From positions 1-29,941 of the forward strand of contig JADNRX010000604.1 in NCBI GenBank assembly GCA_015501595.1: DNA of 29,941 nt, read 5' to 3'. Both the position numbers and the translations under genes were made by a program. Source of the stretch: Hymenopellis radicata. Its lineage: Eukaryota > Basidiomycota > Agaricomycetes > Agaricales > Physalacriaceae. Under the pieces are notes generated by a model. It was not told the DNA's origin and did not search any database. It saw only the letters and a list, made by a program, of their open reading frames with translations. Shown one piece after another: positions 18,928-29,487 of this stretch; within the stretch, counting starts at the first letter, position 1, and the number at the start of each line of letters is the position of its first letter.

Positions 18928-21594
18928 ATGGCTTATCACATAACTGCGACGTCTTTGACGCCTACACGACCTGCACCACAGGCGCCTCAGCGACGAGCGA
19001 CAGATAGCCCGCAGCTCTCAAGTTCTACACTGGCCTCGTCCGGTTACAATTCCTCATTCACTTTCAACTCACCCACGTCGCCGTCGGGCTCGTCGTACAT
19101 GACGTCCTACTCTGGCATAGGCGGATCTCCCAGTAGGAGCAACGATTCTGGTCTAGGATCCAATGTGGTCCGTGCGGGACCCGTGAGCGTAAAGGAGGAG
19201 GGCGGGTTCGCCAGCTGGATCTGGAAATTGAAGTGGTTAGTGTTGAAGGAGCAGACTCTGTCTCTGCACAAGTCTGAGGTACGTTGGATTCTATACCGCT
19301 TGCATTTTTTAAACGTGATCTGCAGAACTCCCCTCAACAAACCGTCGTTCGTCTCCAGGATATATCAAACATTGAGCGGACAGATCTGAAGCCCTACTGC
19401 CTGGTGCTCGAGACCAAGGACAAGCGCTTTTTCTTCTCGCTCAAGAACGACGAGGAGCTCTACAGTTGGCAGGATGACATATACACACGGAGTCCGTTGA
19501 TGGGCGTCAGCAACCCGACTAACTTTGTACACAAGGTCCATGTCGGCTTTGATCCAGTCTCTGGCGCTTTCACGGTACGTACCGTTCATTATCGCCACAA
19601 ATACAGTCTTATCCGTCATATCAGGGTATGCCTGAGCAATGGAGCAAACTTTTGACAAAGTCGGCTATCACACGGGAGGACTATGCAAAGGATCCCCAAG
19701 CAGTTTTGGATGTCCTTGAATTTTATACTGACCATCAAAAACGGGAGATGGAGGATAACATGGCTATGAGTCGCACAAATGGCTCGTCCAACTCTTCGCT
19801 CGGCTCGTACCCAGACTCTAGTGCTCCGGCCCGCTTCAACGCTGGTACCGGTTTAGGCGGCATGAACAAATCAAGTTCACCGCTTACAACTGGCGAACGC
19901 CCTCCAGTGAAACGGCAAGAATCTGCGCCCAATGTCAACGGTGATCTAGCTAGGACAGCGGAGGCCGTCAACGGTGCATACGCCAACACAATCGGGGCTG
20001 GTCCTTCCTCTCGGACCCCTCTGCCATCGCGTCCAGCGCCACCGAGACCTCTGCTCACAGGAACTCGACCGGCGCCTCCCGCACCAGTCGCCGCTGGTAG
20101 ACCCTCAGGCGAGCACACTCCTTCCTCAGCTGATCTCCGCGCCCGCCAAAAGGCTCAAGGCCCTCCGGCTACTTCCAACGCTCCTACCCGAAATGATTCC
20201 TTACAACAGACCAAGCTACGGGAACCTTCTCCACCCGAAGCCCCGCGATCAAGAACTCCTGAGCCTCGCCCCACTTTGGGTGCTCCGGCAAAATCATCGC
20301 CTGCTACCTCCCAGCCTGCTTCGCATCCCGTTTCCGGTGCCGCCGGTTCGACTACTGGACCACCGCCTGTCAAACCATTGCAACCGAAGAAGGTGCATGT
20401 TCAGGCCGACGAGAAGCCGAAGCCTGCTGCAGGACAAGGAAGTGTCGCAGCGGCTGCTGCTGCTCTCGAGAAGCCGAAGGAGAAGCGGATTAGCACGATG
20501 ACCGAGGTGCAGATCATGGAGAAGCTAAGGCAGGTCGTCTCTGAGGAGGATCCCAAGCTGCTCTACAGCAAGATTAAGAAAGTTGGGCAGGGGTGAGTCT
20601 ACTTTGTCGACTATTATTCCTCCACGTTCTCATCGATTGCTTCCAGCGCTTCTGGACATGTATACGTCGCCAAGACGCTGGCGAATGGGAAGAAGGTCGC
20701 GATTAAGGAAATGGACCTTACGCATCAGCCTCGGAAAGAGCTGATCGTAAACGAGATTCTGGTTATGAAAGAGTCTCAGCATCCGAATATCGTCAACTTT
20801 TTGGAGTCGTATTTGGTCAAGGCGACTGAGCTGTGGGTGGTGATGGAGTATATGGAAGGAGGCGCATTAACAGATATTATCGAAAACAACCAGTTGGAGG
20901 AGGACCAGATTTCGAACATATGCTTAGAGGTGGGTTACTGTTTTTCAACTCCGATTCCGGTATCTGATCTCCCTTATAGACGTGCAAAGGTCTTGGCCAC
21001 CTTCATAGTCAAAGTATCATTCATCGCGATATTAAATCCGATAACGTCCTGTTGGATGCACAAGGCCGCGTCAAAATCAGTGAGTCCGGACCCCCACCGT
21101 CATTGGATTATGTCTTACCGTTCTCTTCAGCCGATTTTGGCTTCTGCGCCAAACTTACTGACCAGAAATCCAAGCGCGCGACTATGGTGGGTACACCATA
21201 CTGGATGGCTCCCGAAGTTGTCAAACAAAAGGAGTACGGAGCCAAGGTTGATATATGGTCATTGGGAATCATGGCTATCGAGATGATAGAAAACGAGCCG
21301 CCGTATCTGGACGAGGAGCCGCTCAAGGCGTTGTATCTGATCGCGACGAACGGAACACCCACTCTCAAGAAGCCTGAAGCGCTCAGCAAGGAGCTAAAGG
21401 GCTTCTTGGCGGTCTGCCTGTGCGTCGATGTCAGCAGTCGGGCAACCGCGAATGAATTGCTCCAGGTTCGTCGCTCGTGTTCTTCGCCTTGCGTATTGCT
21501 GACGACCGCCTTTTAGCACGAGTTCCTCCAGAAAGCGTGCTCGTCGCCGAGCCTTGCTCCGCTGCTTCGTTTCCGGAACAAGCAGGCATCATGA
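18928..21594 (+). CDS. CLA4: CLA4-type p21-activated kinase (PH-CRIB-kinase)
   Basis: Seven exons (18928-19278, 19326-19574, 19625-20592, 20647-20929, 20980-21079, 21131-21465, 21517-21594) give 787 residues. A PH domain (about 93-175) is followed by the CRIB motif [16 protein letters not shown], which binds Cdc42/Rac-GTP. Next comes a Pro/Ser-rich linker of about 250 residues with several PxxP motifs, then the kinase. Its features are [12 protein letters not shown], Lys543 in VAIKEMD, Asp634 in HRDIKSDN, Asp652 in DFGFCA, and the T-loop [11 protein letters not shown] plus CRIB marks the Cla4 rather than the Ste20 class. Cla4 works in polarity, septin assembly and cytokinesis, and in basidiomycetes in budding and dikaryon morphogenesis. 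All catalytic residues are present. ATG 18928 is the first one that precedes the conserved region in frame. Confidence 0.94.
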
Positions 21595-21790
21595 GAGTCC
21601 TCATGCTTACGATTATGTATCCTTATATGCGGTTCTCTCGTCCTTCCTTACCATACAGCCTTCCTTACCGATGCTACTCCCTTACCATTTGTGAACGATC
21701 TCAGTCACGATACCATTGTATGTCCTTACCGCGCTTTTGAACACCATATATATTTCATTCTCACTTTTTTATGTTTCTTTTGACTCGCGG

Positions 21791-22150
21791 GTGTGGGTTA
21801 GTGTACAAAATACAGTATCTTACGTTCATCGTGAGGGTATGCGAAATCGTTAAACTCGTTTGATCAAGACACGCTTACTTCCGCAGGCAATGATCCCTCC
21901 GTTCCCGAACCGGCAAGATCTTTTATTTCGACAGCAGCTCTCCCGGAAATGTATCGGCTGGGGTACTGAATGAGAACGCGCGTTAATGTTCGTCAGCTGC
22001 CGCGCAACGGCACCCGACGAAAAAGTTGGCCTTGTACGTCGCCGCCGTCTCCTGGTGCACAACCACCAGCTTGAACCACTCCTCGGCCGGCTGCCTCAAG
22101 TACGACGCCGGGACAGTAATGGGCTCCTTGAGACACCCCACCATGAACTC
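21791..22150. repeat. Decayed tandem copy of the 3' end of the HET gene
   Basis: This 360-bp segment is a direct tandem repeat of 22151-22699. Both begin GTGTGGGTTAGTGTACAAAA and both end in CACCATGAACTC. The copy has lost about 190 bp through several deletions, and some indels are not multiples of three (for example 11 nt missing near 22005). It therefore no longer codes, although pieces of the HET C-terminal sequence remain on the minus strand (EFMVG, LKEPITVPAS, EEWFKLVVVH). It lies downstream of the intact gene. Confidence 0.85.
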
Positions 22151-22282
22151 GTGTGGGTTAGTGTACAAAATACAGCATCTTACGTTCATCGTAAGGGTAT
22201 GCGAAAATCGTGAAACGTTATTCTTATGGAATTTCCTATGACTTCAAGTTGAGTCGTTTGATCATGACCTTGGTGCCCTCTT

Positions 22283-25212
22283 TCACGTCAATAACACGTC
22301 CATCTCCTTCAGGTTCATCACAGCAGGGCATCCTGCTGCGAGTGCGTCCGCGGGCAAGTGACTGAGGCGGGACAGGTGTCCAGGAACGACAAAATCGCAT
22401 CGCAAAGGGCCTCCCGACGCGTCAAGATCTTTTATTTCGACAGCAGCAAACTCAGCACGTCTGTCGTCTCCCGGAAATGTATCGCCTGGGGTACTGAATA
22501 GGAACGCGTTAATGTTCGTCAGCTGCCGCGCAACGGTCAGACTGTGGCACCCGACAAAAAAGCTGGCCTTGTACGTCGCCGCCGTCTCCTCATGCACAAC
22601 TACCAGCTTGAACCACTCCTCGACGGGCTGTGTTTCGTCCACCGTCAAGCACGAAGCCGGGACAGTAATGGGCTCCTTGAGACGCCCCACCATGAACTCC
22701 GCCCTGAACCCTTGCTCGTCGCATGTCCCAAAGCCGAAGCCATGGCTTTCGATGGCCGCGGCTGCGAGACCGACCGGGGCCCAGCGGAAGTGCGGCAGGT
22801 CCATCTTGCGGTGATGGAGCATCGGGAGCCGGCACGGGAGATGGCGGATCTGGCGGAGGAACAGGGCAAGGCGCTTCTGTGCCGCGTCTTCGTCTTTGCC
22901 GTCGATGTCGAGCAGTGCGGCGACATCCTTATCGGGCAGGAGCGCTGCGATGGCGATCGTCTCGTCAACGGCGTACGTGGTCGTGCGCAGCCGCATGAGC
23001 GGGATGATCTCGTCGAGGGTGTATTTCCGCTGTGTCACCGCGGCGCCGTGCTCGAGCCTTGCCGCGAGCAGTGGGAGACACTGTCTGTAGTAAATAGCCT
23101 GGAATGGCTCTGGCGGCGTCTGCAGGTCTACAGCGTCCACGAGACCGTCGGCAAATTCGAAGACGAGGCTGCGCGCTAGAAGGGCTTCCTGCAGCGTCCA
23201 GAGACGCCGCACCCACGCAGAGGTCGCGATTCGGAGGATGTTGTATTCCCACGGTCCGCCACAGAAGCAGAGCGCGCGGATAGACGCGTCGAGGACGAGG
23301 ACCTTTGCCGCGCCGCGATACGTCTTCGCCATGAGCTTGATCGCCTTTGACCGCAGTGGATTTTCGTCCGGCACGCACAAGGAGTCCAGCCAGAATGCCC
23401 CGCTTTCCGGAAGTAACTCTCGCGCAAGCGCCGCGATTCGTCTAACCTGACAGGTCGGCAAGCCCTCTTCCGTTGTGCTCCCAAGCCCGTCAGCCCAGAC
23501 GTGTGAGATGGCGACATACGGCGTATCTTGTCCTCGACGAACAAGAAGCTTGCCATCGACATATTGAAGAACCGGGAGGAATCCCTCTGAAAGGAGCAGC
23601 TGAACTTCGCCATCCGGAGGCTTGGTCTTCCCCCCTTCGGCGCAGGGGCAGCTGGACTCTACATGTCGCACTTCATACGTGTCTGTGTTCGCCACGGTAT
23701 AAAATACACACATGTCTTCCGTGCAGTGCTGGTGTTCATCCTGCGACTCCCGAATGAATGGCTTGAGGTGCAACATGTTCGAGAGAATGTTCCGCCTCAT
23801 AACCAGCAAGAAATGATGGGAGACCGTGTTGGGGCACCACCCCGCGGCCAATAGTTTGCGGCGGCACCAATGGCTAATGTGCGTGAAAAAGAACATACTC
23901 CCATTGAAGGTCTGCAGTTCGAGGTCCATAAACTCGGATTTAAGATCGCTGTCCCAAACTGCACATGCAGAGCGGACGAGGGTGATGATCATCAGACCAA
24001 CAGCAGTCCAGATCTCCAGGACCTCATCAAAGTCGACCCCGGCGCGTTCTCCAAGACTTTGACCAATTCTATTCTCCTCGTTGAGAGCCCGCAATGCCCG
24101 ATTGAGCAGGAGCGCGACTGCATGCCCTCGAGGGAGGAATGTAGGTCCCTTGTTGTCTGAGCGGTACCGATACCATTTGAAGATTAGTCGCAACAGACGT
24201 GCACCTGAAAGAACCCGCCGACCACTACACGCGTCCAGTGATATTAGATCGCTTTCCCGGACTTTGGTCTCAAAGGTCGCTTCAAGAAGCCCAAAGGTCA
24301 TGGTCGCGATCCAGAGAGGAAACGGTTCTGCTGTGCGTCGCAAATTCGCATATCCAGAGAGGGTCGGGGAGTAGGGGTACCCATCGTGGTGCGCTTCTAG
24401 CCACGGAATGTCTATGGGGATGCCGAACATCGAACGTATTGTCCTCCACAATTCATGGCTGTCATCCAGAGCATCCCATTTCGGGTAGTCATATTGGGCA
24501 ACAGTTCCTACATCTATGTCTGGCGTCAGACAAACAGCGCTGTAAGCATTAAACACTAGAAACTCACTCTCAACCGGTATAACAACAGCTCGCCTGAGCT
24601 CCTCGCGAGAAGCCTGTGACCATGGCATCGGCGACCACTTCTCCCTTTTCCGCATGGCACACTCCTTCTGCCAGAGTCCGGCGAGGATATCCAACAAAGA
24701 AGCTGCGTGTACATCGCAATCCTCCAGCCTGACATCCCGCCGGCGGTGCAGCAAGCACTTGACATGGCTGCAGTACTCACTCCGTAATGCTGGTAGGTGG
24801 TTCATCGCCAAAATAAAAGTCATACCCCAGAGCATAAAGTCAAGAGCGGATTTTGGGCTGAGCACCGGCTGTGATCCTGGGTTCATGTCTTTCGATATGC
24901 AGAATGCCCTATCCGCGCATAGATGAATCAATTTCGTCAACGATGCGGGCCATTGGTGAAGCGGTCTGGGTTTGGAGAGGAATGCACAGGTCAGCTCTGA
25001 GTGACTGAACTGATGTGCGAGGGACTGGCGTGCGTCTAAGCATAGCTGGTAGTGTGGATCGGTAATGTCCACGGTGAATGCAATGTCAATAGGAATGCGT
25101 ATGAGAGATTTCCACGTCAAAGCCAAAGTTGTTTCCCCATCCTCTGGCGCGAAGATGTTGGCCTAGAGAATGATGAGTACAAGAATATGTCAAGGAGCAG
25201 GAAATTTACCAT
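22283..25212 (-). CDS. HET-domain (heterokaryon incompatibility-like) protein
   Basis: I place the ATG at 25212-25210, immediately before a 47-nt intron (25209-25163, GTAAAT to CTCTAG). The second exon, 25162-22283, then gives MANIFAPEDG and on to a total of 960 residues. No ATG occurs in the long exon until about residue 90, and this start is conserved in the upstream copy. Near residue 548 the HET signature begins with YVAISHVWADGLGS, followed by LPTCQVRRI, FWLDSLCVPDE and KAIKLMAKTYRGA. HET domains mediate self/non-self cell death on hyphal fusion in ascomycetes. In agarics the large HET families have no proven role, so the function here is inferred. No transmembrane segment, NACHT or repeat domain is seen. 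Both ends of the gene are tandemly duplicated. A long plus-strand frame at 22544-23179 is only its antisense shadow. Confidence 0.82.
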
Positions 25213-25812
25213 GGAACGACGTGGTAGACCTGCTGTTGGGTGATCTGGGAGGACTTGATCATCACGAGTGGCGATGCACCTGTTCCGCATGGTACACTCC
25301 TTCTGCCAAAGTCCGGCGAGGATATCCAACAGAGCCGCCGCGTGTACATCGCAATCCTCCAGCCTGACATCCCGCCGGTAGTACTCACTCCGTTCTGCTC
25401 GGACGCGGTTCATCGCCCTAATAAAAGCCATACCAAAGAGCATAAAGTCAAGCGCGGATTTTGGGCAGAGCACCGGCTGTGGTCCTGTGTTCAAGTCTTC
25501 CGGTATGCAGAACCTATCCGCGCATAGATGGACCAATTTCGTCAACGATGCAGGCCATTGGTGAAGTTTGGAGATGAATGCACGGGTCAGCTCTGAGTAA
25601 TTGCCAAACTGATGTGCGAGGGACTGGCGTGCGTCTAAGCATAGCTGGTAGTGCGGATCGGTAATGTCCACGGTGAATACAATGTCAATAGGAATGCGTA
25701 TGAGAGATTTCCACGTCAAAGCCACAGTTGTTTCCCCATCCTCTGGCGCGAAGATGTTGGCCTAGAGAATGATGAGTATAAGAATGTATCAAGGAGCAGG
25801 AAAATTTACCAT
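25210..25812 (-). CDS. Second copy of the HET gene 5' end, in frame with the full gene
   Basis: A tandem duplication repeats the HET promoter, start and about 160 codons: unit 24648-25278 against unit 25283-25878. The copy starts at ATG 25812-25810, has the same intron (25809-25762) and the same MANIFAPEDG start. Four indels separate the coding parts (+3, -9, -3 and -27 nt in the copy), all multiples of three. Its frame runs through the junction into the leader of the proximal copy and reaches that copy's ATG and donor (25210) in phase. Splicing there would fuse 185 codons in frame to the full protein (1,144 residues). If the intron is kept, translation stops at 25117 and makes a short N-terminal protein. 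Which product is made is unknown. Confidence 0.6.
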
Positions 25813-25878
25813 GGAACGACGTGATAGACCTGCTGTTGAGTGATCTGGGAGGACTTGATCATCACGAGTGGCGATGCA
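25283..25878. repeat. Tandem duplicate of the HET 5' end and promoter
   Basis: This segment repeats 24648-25278 in direct orientation, with TTCCGCATGG near the left edge and GAGTGGCGATGCA at the right edge of each unit. Similarity covers leader, intron and coding parts with scattered substitutions, so the duplication is neither brand new nor ancient. At 25279-25282 four bases (CCTG) lie at the junction with no clear origin. Confidence 0.88.
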
Positions 25879-25879
25879 A

Positions 25880-26226
25880 GGGACTTGATGGCTATCATCG
25901 GTAGCTTTACCTTCGGATGCCCGAGACGGATCAAGCCTGAAATACGTGTGGTAGATATGGTTGAGGCAGCGACGCAGCGTACGAGATTGAACAAGACCAG
26001 TAGGTTGCCGGAGGTAACCGGTAAAGATCGGCGATCAGAGTTGCCTTTTCCTTTCCAGTATCCACGACCACAATGACAATGAATGGCCACATACTCTTTT
26101 CGGCACACAATGCCCGTCAATTTGAACACTCTGTGGACGGGGCAACACTGTTCTAGTCGTTCTTTGGGGCATTATGAAAGCCTGCTCTTTTGTTTCTCCC
26201 AACCTTTATCGCGCGCCACTCCAACG
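25880..26226. other. Divergent intergenic region, HET copy versus uncharacterised gene
   Basis: This 347-bp region separates the distal HET start (minus) from the gene at 26227 (plus) and must hold both promoters. It is also the only unduplicated HET upstream sequence. A minus-strand frame spans it to 26129 but has no good start and no family match. I see no repeat. Confidence 0.45.
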
Positions 26227-27343
26227 ATGCCTCGCTACACTTTAGAGAACTTTTCTCTCTCTGATGATTTTTCGGAACAGCCTATGATCCTTCAGGCCCT
26301 ACTTGACGACAAGGCATTCCAGGTGAGTTTCTTGTTGCTGTGAACATAGTTTCCCACTTTATGCATTTCGACAGCTCGACCTCTTCGAATTTCATTGTGG
26401 CCTCACTCGTGGGGAATCGGAGGAACTGATATTCCAGCCACAAAATACCGTCTGTGGTAGGGCTTGTCTTCGTCGAAGAATTCGAGTTTCTAATGCATAC
26501 ATCAGCTCGGCGCAATCTTTTTGAGGAAATTCAGAAATACTCTATTGTCCTCTCTCCCCCTGCCGCCCAAATTAGAGCATTTGGGAAGATGACAGCCCAC
26601 AATACAACCTGTAACATTACCGTTCGTCAAAACTACCACGAGGTCCGTCTTCTCCTTCATCAATATTTTCATTCCATTCAAGGCTGCTACTTCAGATCTT
26701 CCCTCTCGACAAGAGCTACGACTATGTCGTGATTCCCCTTACGTTCAATGGGGCCATTTATGTTCAACACCCTGACACTAAGGTGGTCACTCGCTTTGAT
26801 AAACCATACACGAATCTTCCGAGCGTTACTCTCACTCTAAATCCTTGCTTTCCCCTCACTCAGATCCAACGCTTCACCTTGACGAAGGAGGCATTGTCTT
26901 TGCCACACAGCATTATCTCTGCCTTAGTGGATATTGAGTGGAATGAGTCTATACCGATCCCTTTCTTCTTTGTGGGTAGTCTCCCAGAGGATTTTCCCAA
27001 CCGCCGGATCCCGTGGCACTACGAATGGTTGCTGCGATACAAACGATTACATTTCCCTCCCTCTCCTGCTACCGACTCTTCTTCCCCTCTCGGCAAGCGT
27101 TCCTGCTCTGAGGACACGGACTCGGAGTTAAATTCTGAATGGGATTTCGAGTATAGAGGGCCTTTCTCATATCCACCCACAGTTGATCTTTGGGTGGACA
27201 AGACCGACGCGGAGACACACGCACGCTGGGTGGATGACTGTCTCGACGACTACGTTGCCGAGCCCGTGCGAAGCTTCAAAGATGCTTTGGCGCAACCAGC
27301 GGCATGGGTCGAGGTTTGGAACAGGCATCGAAGGAAGCAGTAG
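26227..27343 (+). CDS. Uncharacterised protein, four exons
   Basis: Exons 26227-26322, 26375-26456, 26506-26642 and 26696-27343 join with consistent phases to 320 residues starting MPRYTLENFSLSDDF. The introns are 49-53 nt with standard ends. I recognise no catalytic motif, signal peptide or membrane helix. The middle (residues about 105-200) is beta-rich, with IFPLDKSYDYVVIPLTFNGA and FTLTKEALSLPHSIISALVD. A Ser/Asp-rich linker (around 215-245) follows, then an acidic, Trp-rich tail (VDLWVDKTDAETHARWVDDC). The exon structure supports a real gene. It resembles hypothetical proteins typical of agaric accessory regions, and I assign no function. Confidence 0.7.
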
Positions 27344-27895
27344 CGCAGCGAATCGGGATGTCAAATTGTTGGTGGGTTTCCGGGATAAGGGCGTAGAGTC
27401 CTTGACCTTACATGTAGTTCCTCCTAATCAGTATTCCATCTCCCATCAGGATCACCAAACGCTCCAAAGCAATTCAAGATGTGGCGACGGCGGATGGCGT
27501 TTGCCAGGTCGACCGAGTTCTTCGGCTTCGGCTTCGGTCGAGCCTCCCACCTCTAAGTATAGGGTCTCATTCTCGATAGCGCCGCTCACATACCATCCGA
27601 GTCGCCCGCGCTGATTTCACACGGAGATCCTCCTTCGATTCATATGTAAACCCAGTCATCGCTTAATCAAGCCCTCTTTCCTTCCTACGCCTCAAATTTG
27701 GACCAATGAATGCTATTACATTGGGGGTCATAAGCTCACTCATCCTGAAATTGACATACTTCGACTACGCATCGGGAGAGAACGCGGGCACTGAAGGTGA
27801 TTATTCATCCGAGTCACTTTGCTTCACACGGTTTATCGTTTATTTAATAGGATGTCTTATAAAGTAGACCACGACTCCAACTACACAAAGCCGCA
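27344..27895. other. Intergenic region before the dehydrogenase gene
   Basis: This 552-bp stretch has no supported gene. One short plus-strand frame extends to about 27614 but lacks a start, splice context or family match. A TATA-like word (TCTTATAAAG, about 27855-27864) lies roughly 35 nt upstream of the dehydrogenase ATG and may be its core promoter. Confidence 0.4.
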
Positions 27896-29325
27896 ATGGC
27901 ACCTATTCGAAACGCAGTCGTAACCTTCAACGAAATCCCTTCGGGTACGCTTTCATTCCCCAACGCATAACCGACGAACTCAATCTAAACATCGCTATAG
28001 GCTATCCAGTACCTGGGCGTACGGTGGTCTATGACGCTAGCAAGACCATCGACCCCGAGACTGTGCCCTTGAAGGGTGGCATCCTCATTAAAACTCTCGT
28101 CTTGTCTAGCGACCCGTACCTCCGAGGGAAGATGCGCGATCCCAGCGTCGAATCGTACTCCGTTCGTTTTCCCAGCTTGCTTTTTGATCTTTGTCTTACG
28201 CATAATCGCCAGCCTCCGTTCCTCATCGGCGAGCCGTGAGTTCATTCGCGCTCAAGCCAGTCGAGCGTCCCATTTAACAGTCACTGACAGACTGTACAAC
28301 TATGGTGTCGGTCGCGTCGTGCGATCGGAAAATGCGATCATCAAAGTCGGCGACCACGTAACTGGCATTTTGAGTGCGTCCATTCTCTATTCTCCATACA
28401 AATCTCCTCGTTGGATCTGACATCCTCCGTGCTTTCAGACTTCCAAGAGTACAACGTCGTTACCGACGTCTCGACCATGCGAGTCGTCACTAAAACCGAG
28501 CATTCCCTCCCTTGGTCAGTGTACATTGGCGCAGCTGGCATGTCAGGCAAAACGGCGTACTGCGGCTACAAGGAATACGCCAAGGCGAAGAAAGGAGATA
28601 CGATCTTTGTGAGTACCGGTGCTGGTGCTGTTGGATCGTGAGTAGTATACGTTTTGGAGGAGCGTGCTTATATCTGGGGGGTCAGAGTCGTCATTCAACT
28701 CGCGAAAATGGACGGGCTGAAGGTTATCGCTTCTGCGGGCACGGACGAGAAGGTCAAGTATATGGAAGAGATTGGCGCGGATGTGGCGTTTAACTATAAG
28801 ACAACGGACACGCTTGAGGTTTTGAAGAAGGAGGGCCCGCTTGATGTGTATGTCCTTCCAGATGTTTCTAGTCTTCCTGCATTGCCGTGCTAATTACAAC
28901 GACAGGTACTGGGATCACGTCGGTGGGCCAATCCTTGATGCTGCGTTGGAGTCGATGAAGACGCACGGTCGTATCATTTCGTGCGGGATGTCCTCATCGT
29001 ATAACGATCCTCGGGGACTCGGACAGAACTACAAGGTATGAATTCAAGTTCCTTTCACCCACCTTTCCTGAATAACCAGCTACTGTAATAGAACCTCGAG
29101 CAACTCTTTGCCCGTAGCCTCACCATCTACGGATTCATCGTGCTGGTGCTTGAGAAGAAGTGGCAGGATGAGTTTTATCGTGTTATTCCGCAAAAACTTG
29201 CTAGTGGGGAGATGAAATATAAGGAAGATATTACGGTTGGGTTGGAGCAGGCGGGTGAGGCGATTAGGAAGGTTCAGACGGGGGAGAATATGGGGAAGAG
29301 TGTGATTGTGGTTGCCCAGGAGTAA
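27896..29325 (+). CDS. NADP-dependent medium-chain reductase (leukotriene B4 dehydrogenase-like)
   Basis: Eight exons (27896-27944, 28001-28161, 28213-28235, 28291-28373, 28439-28637, 28686-28847, 28906-29035, 29092-29325) give 346 residues, typical for this zinc-free MDR family. Exon 3 is a 23-nt microexon. The catalytic-fold block (LVLSSDPYLRGKMRDP) precedes the Rossmann motif STGAGAVGSVVIQLAKMDG, then IASAGTDEKVKYMEEIGADVAFNYK, YWDHVGGPILDAAL and GRIISCGMSS. The C-terminal part has YGFIVLVLEKKW and the final GENMGKSVIVV. No zinc-ligand set of classical alcohol dehydrogenases is seen. Members reduce alkenal or enone double bonds with NADPH, but the substrate here is unknown. No defect is seen. 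Confidence 0.9.
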
Positions 29326-29487
29326 AATGTGTTGATGCGGTCGAGAGTCCGAGCTGTAACTTCTTACCATATGTATTGCTTCAATGATGTATACTAGTAA
29401 CAATGTGAATTTCAGTGCATTCGTCTATCAGGAAGAATATAAGTATCAGACTTGAAGGAGCGGATTCTAGTATAGGGAGTACGTATG

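Noticed and set aside
22544..23179. A 211-codon plus-strand open frame
   Set aside because: It is antisense to the GC-rich HET exon, whose minus-strand frame is far longer and carries a recognisable domain; the plus frame has no motif.
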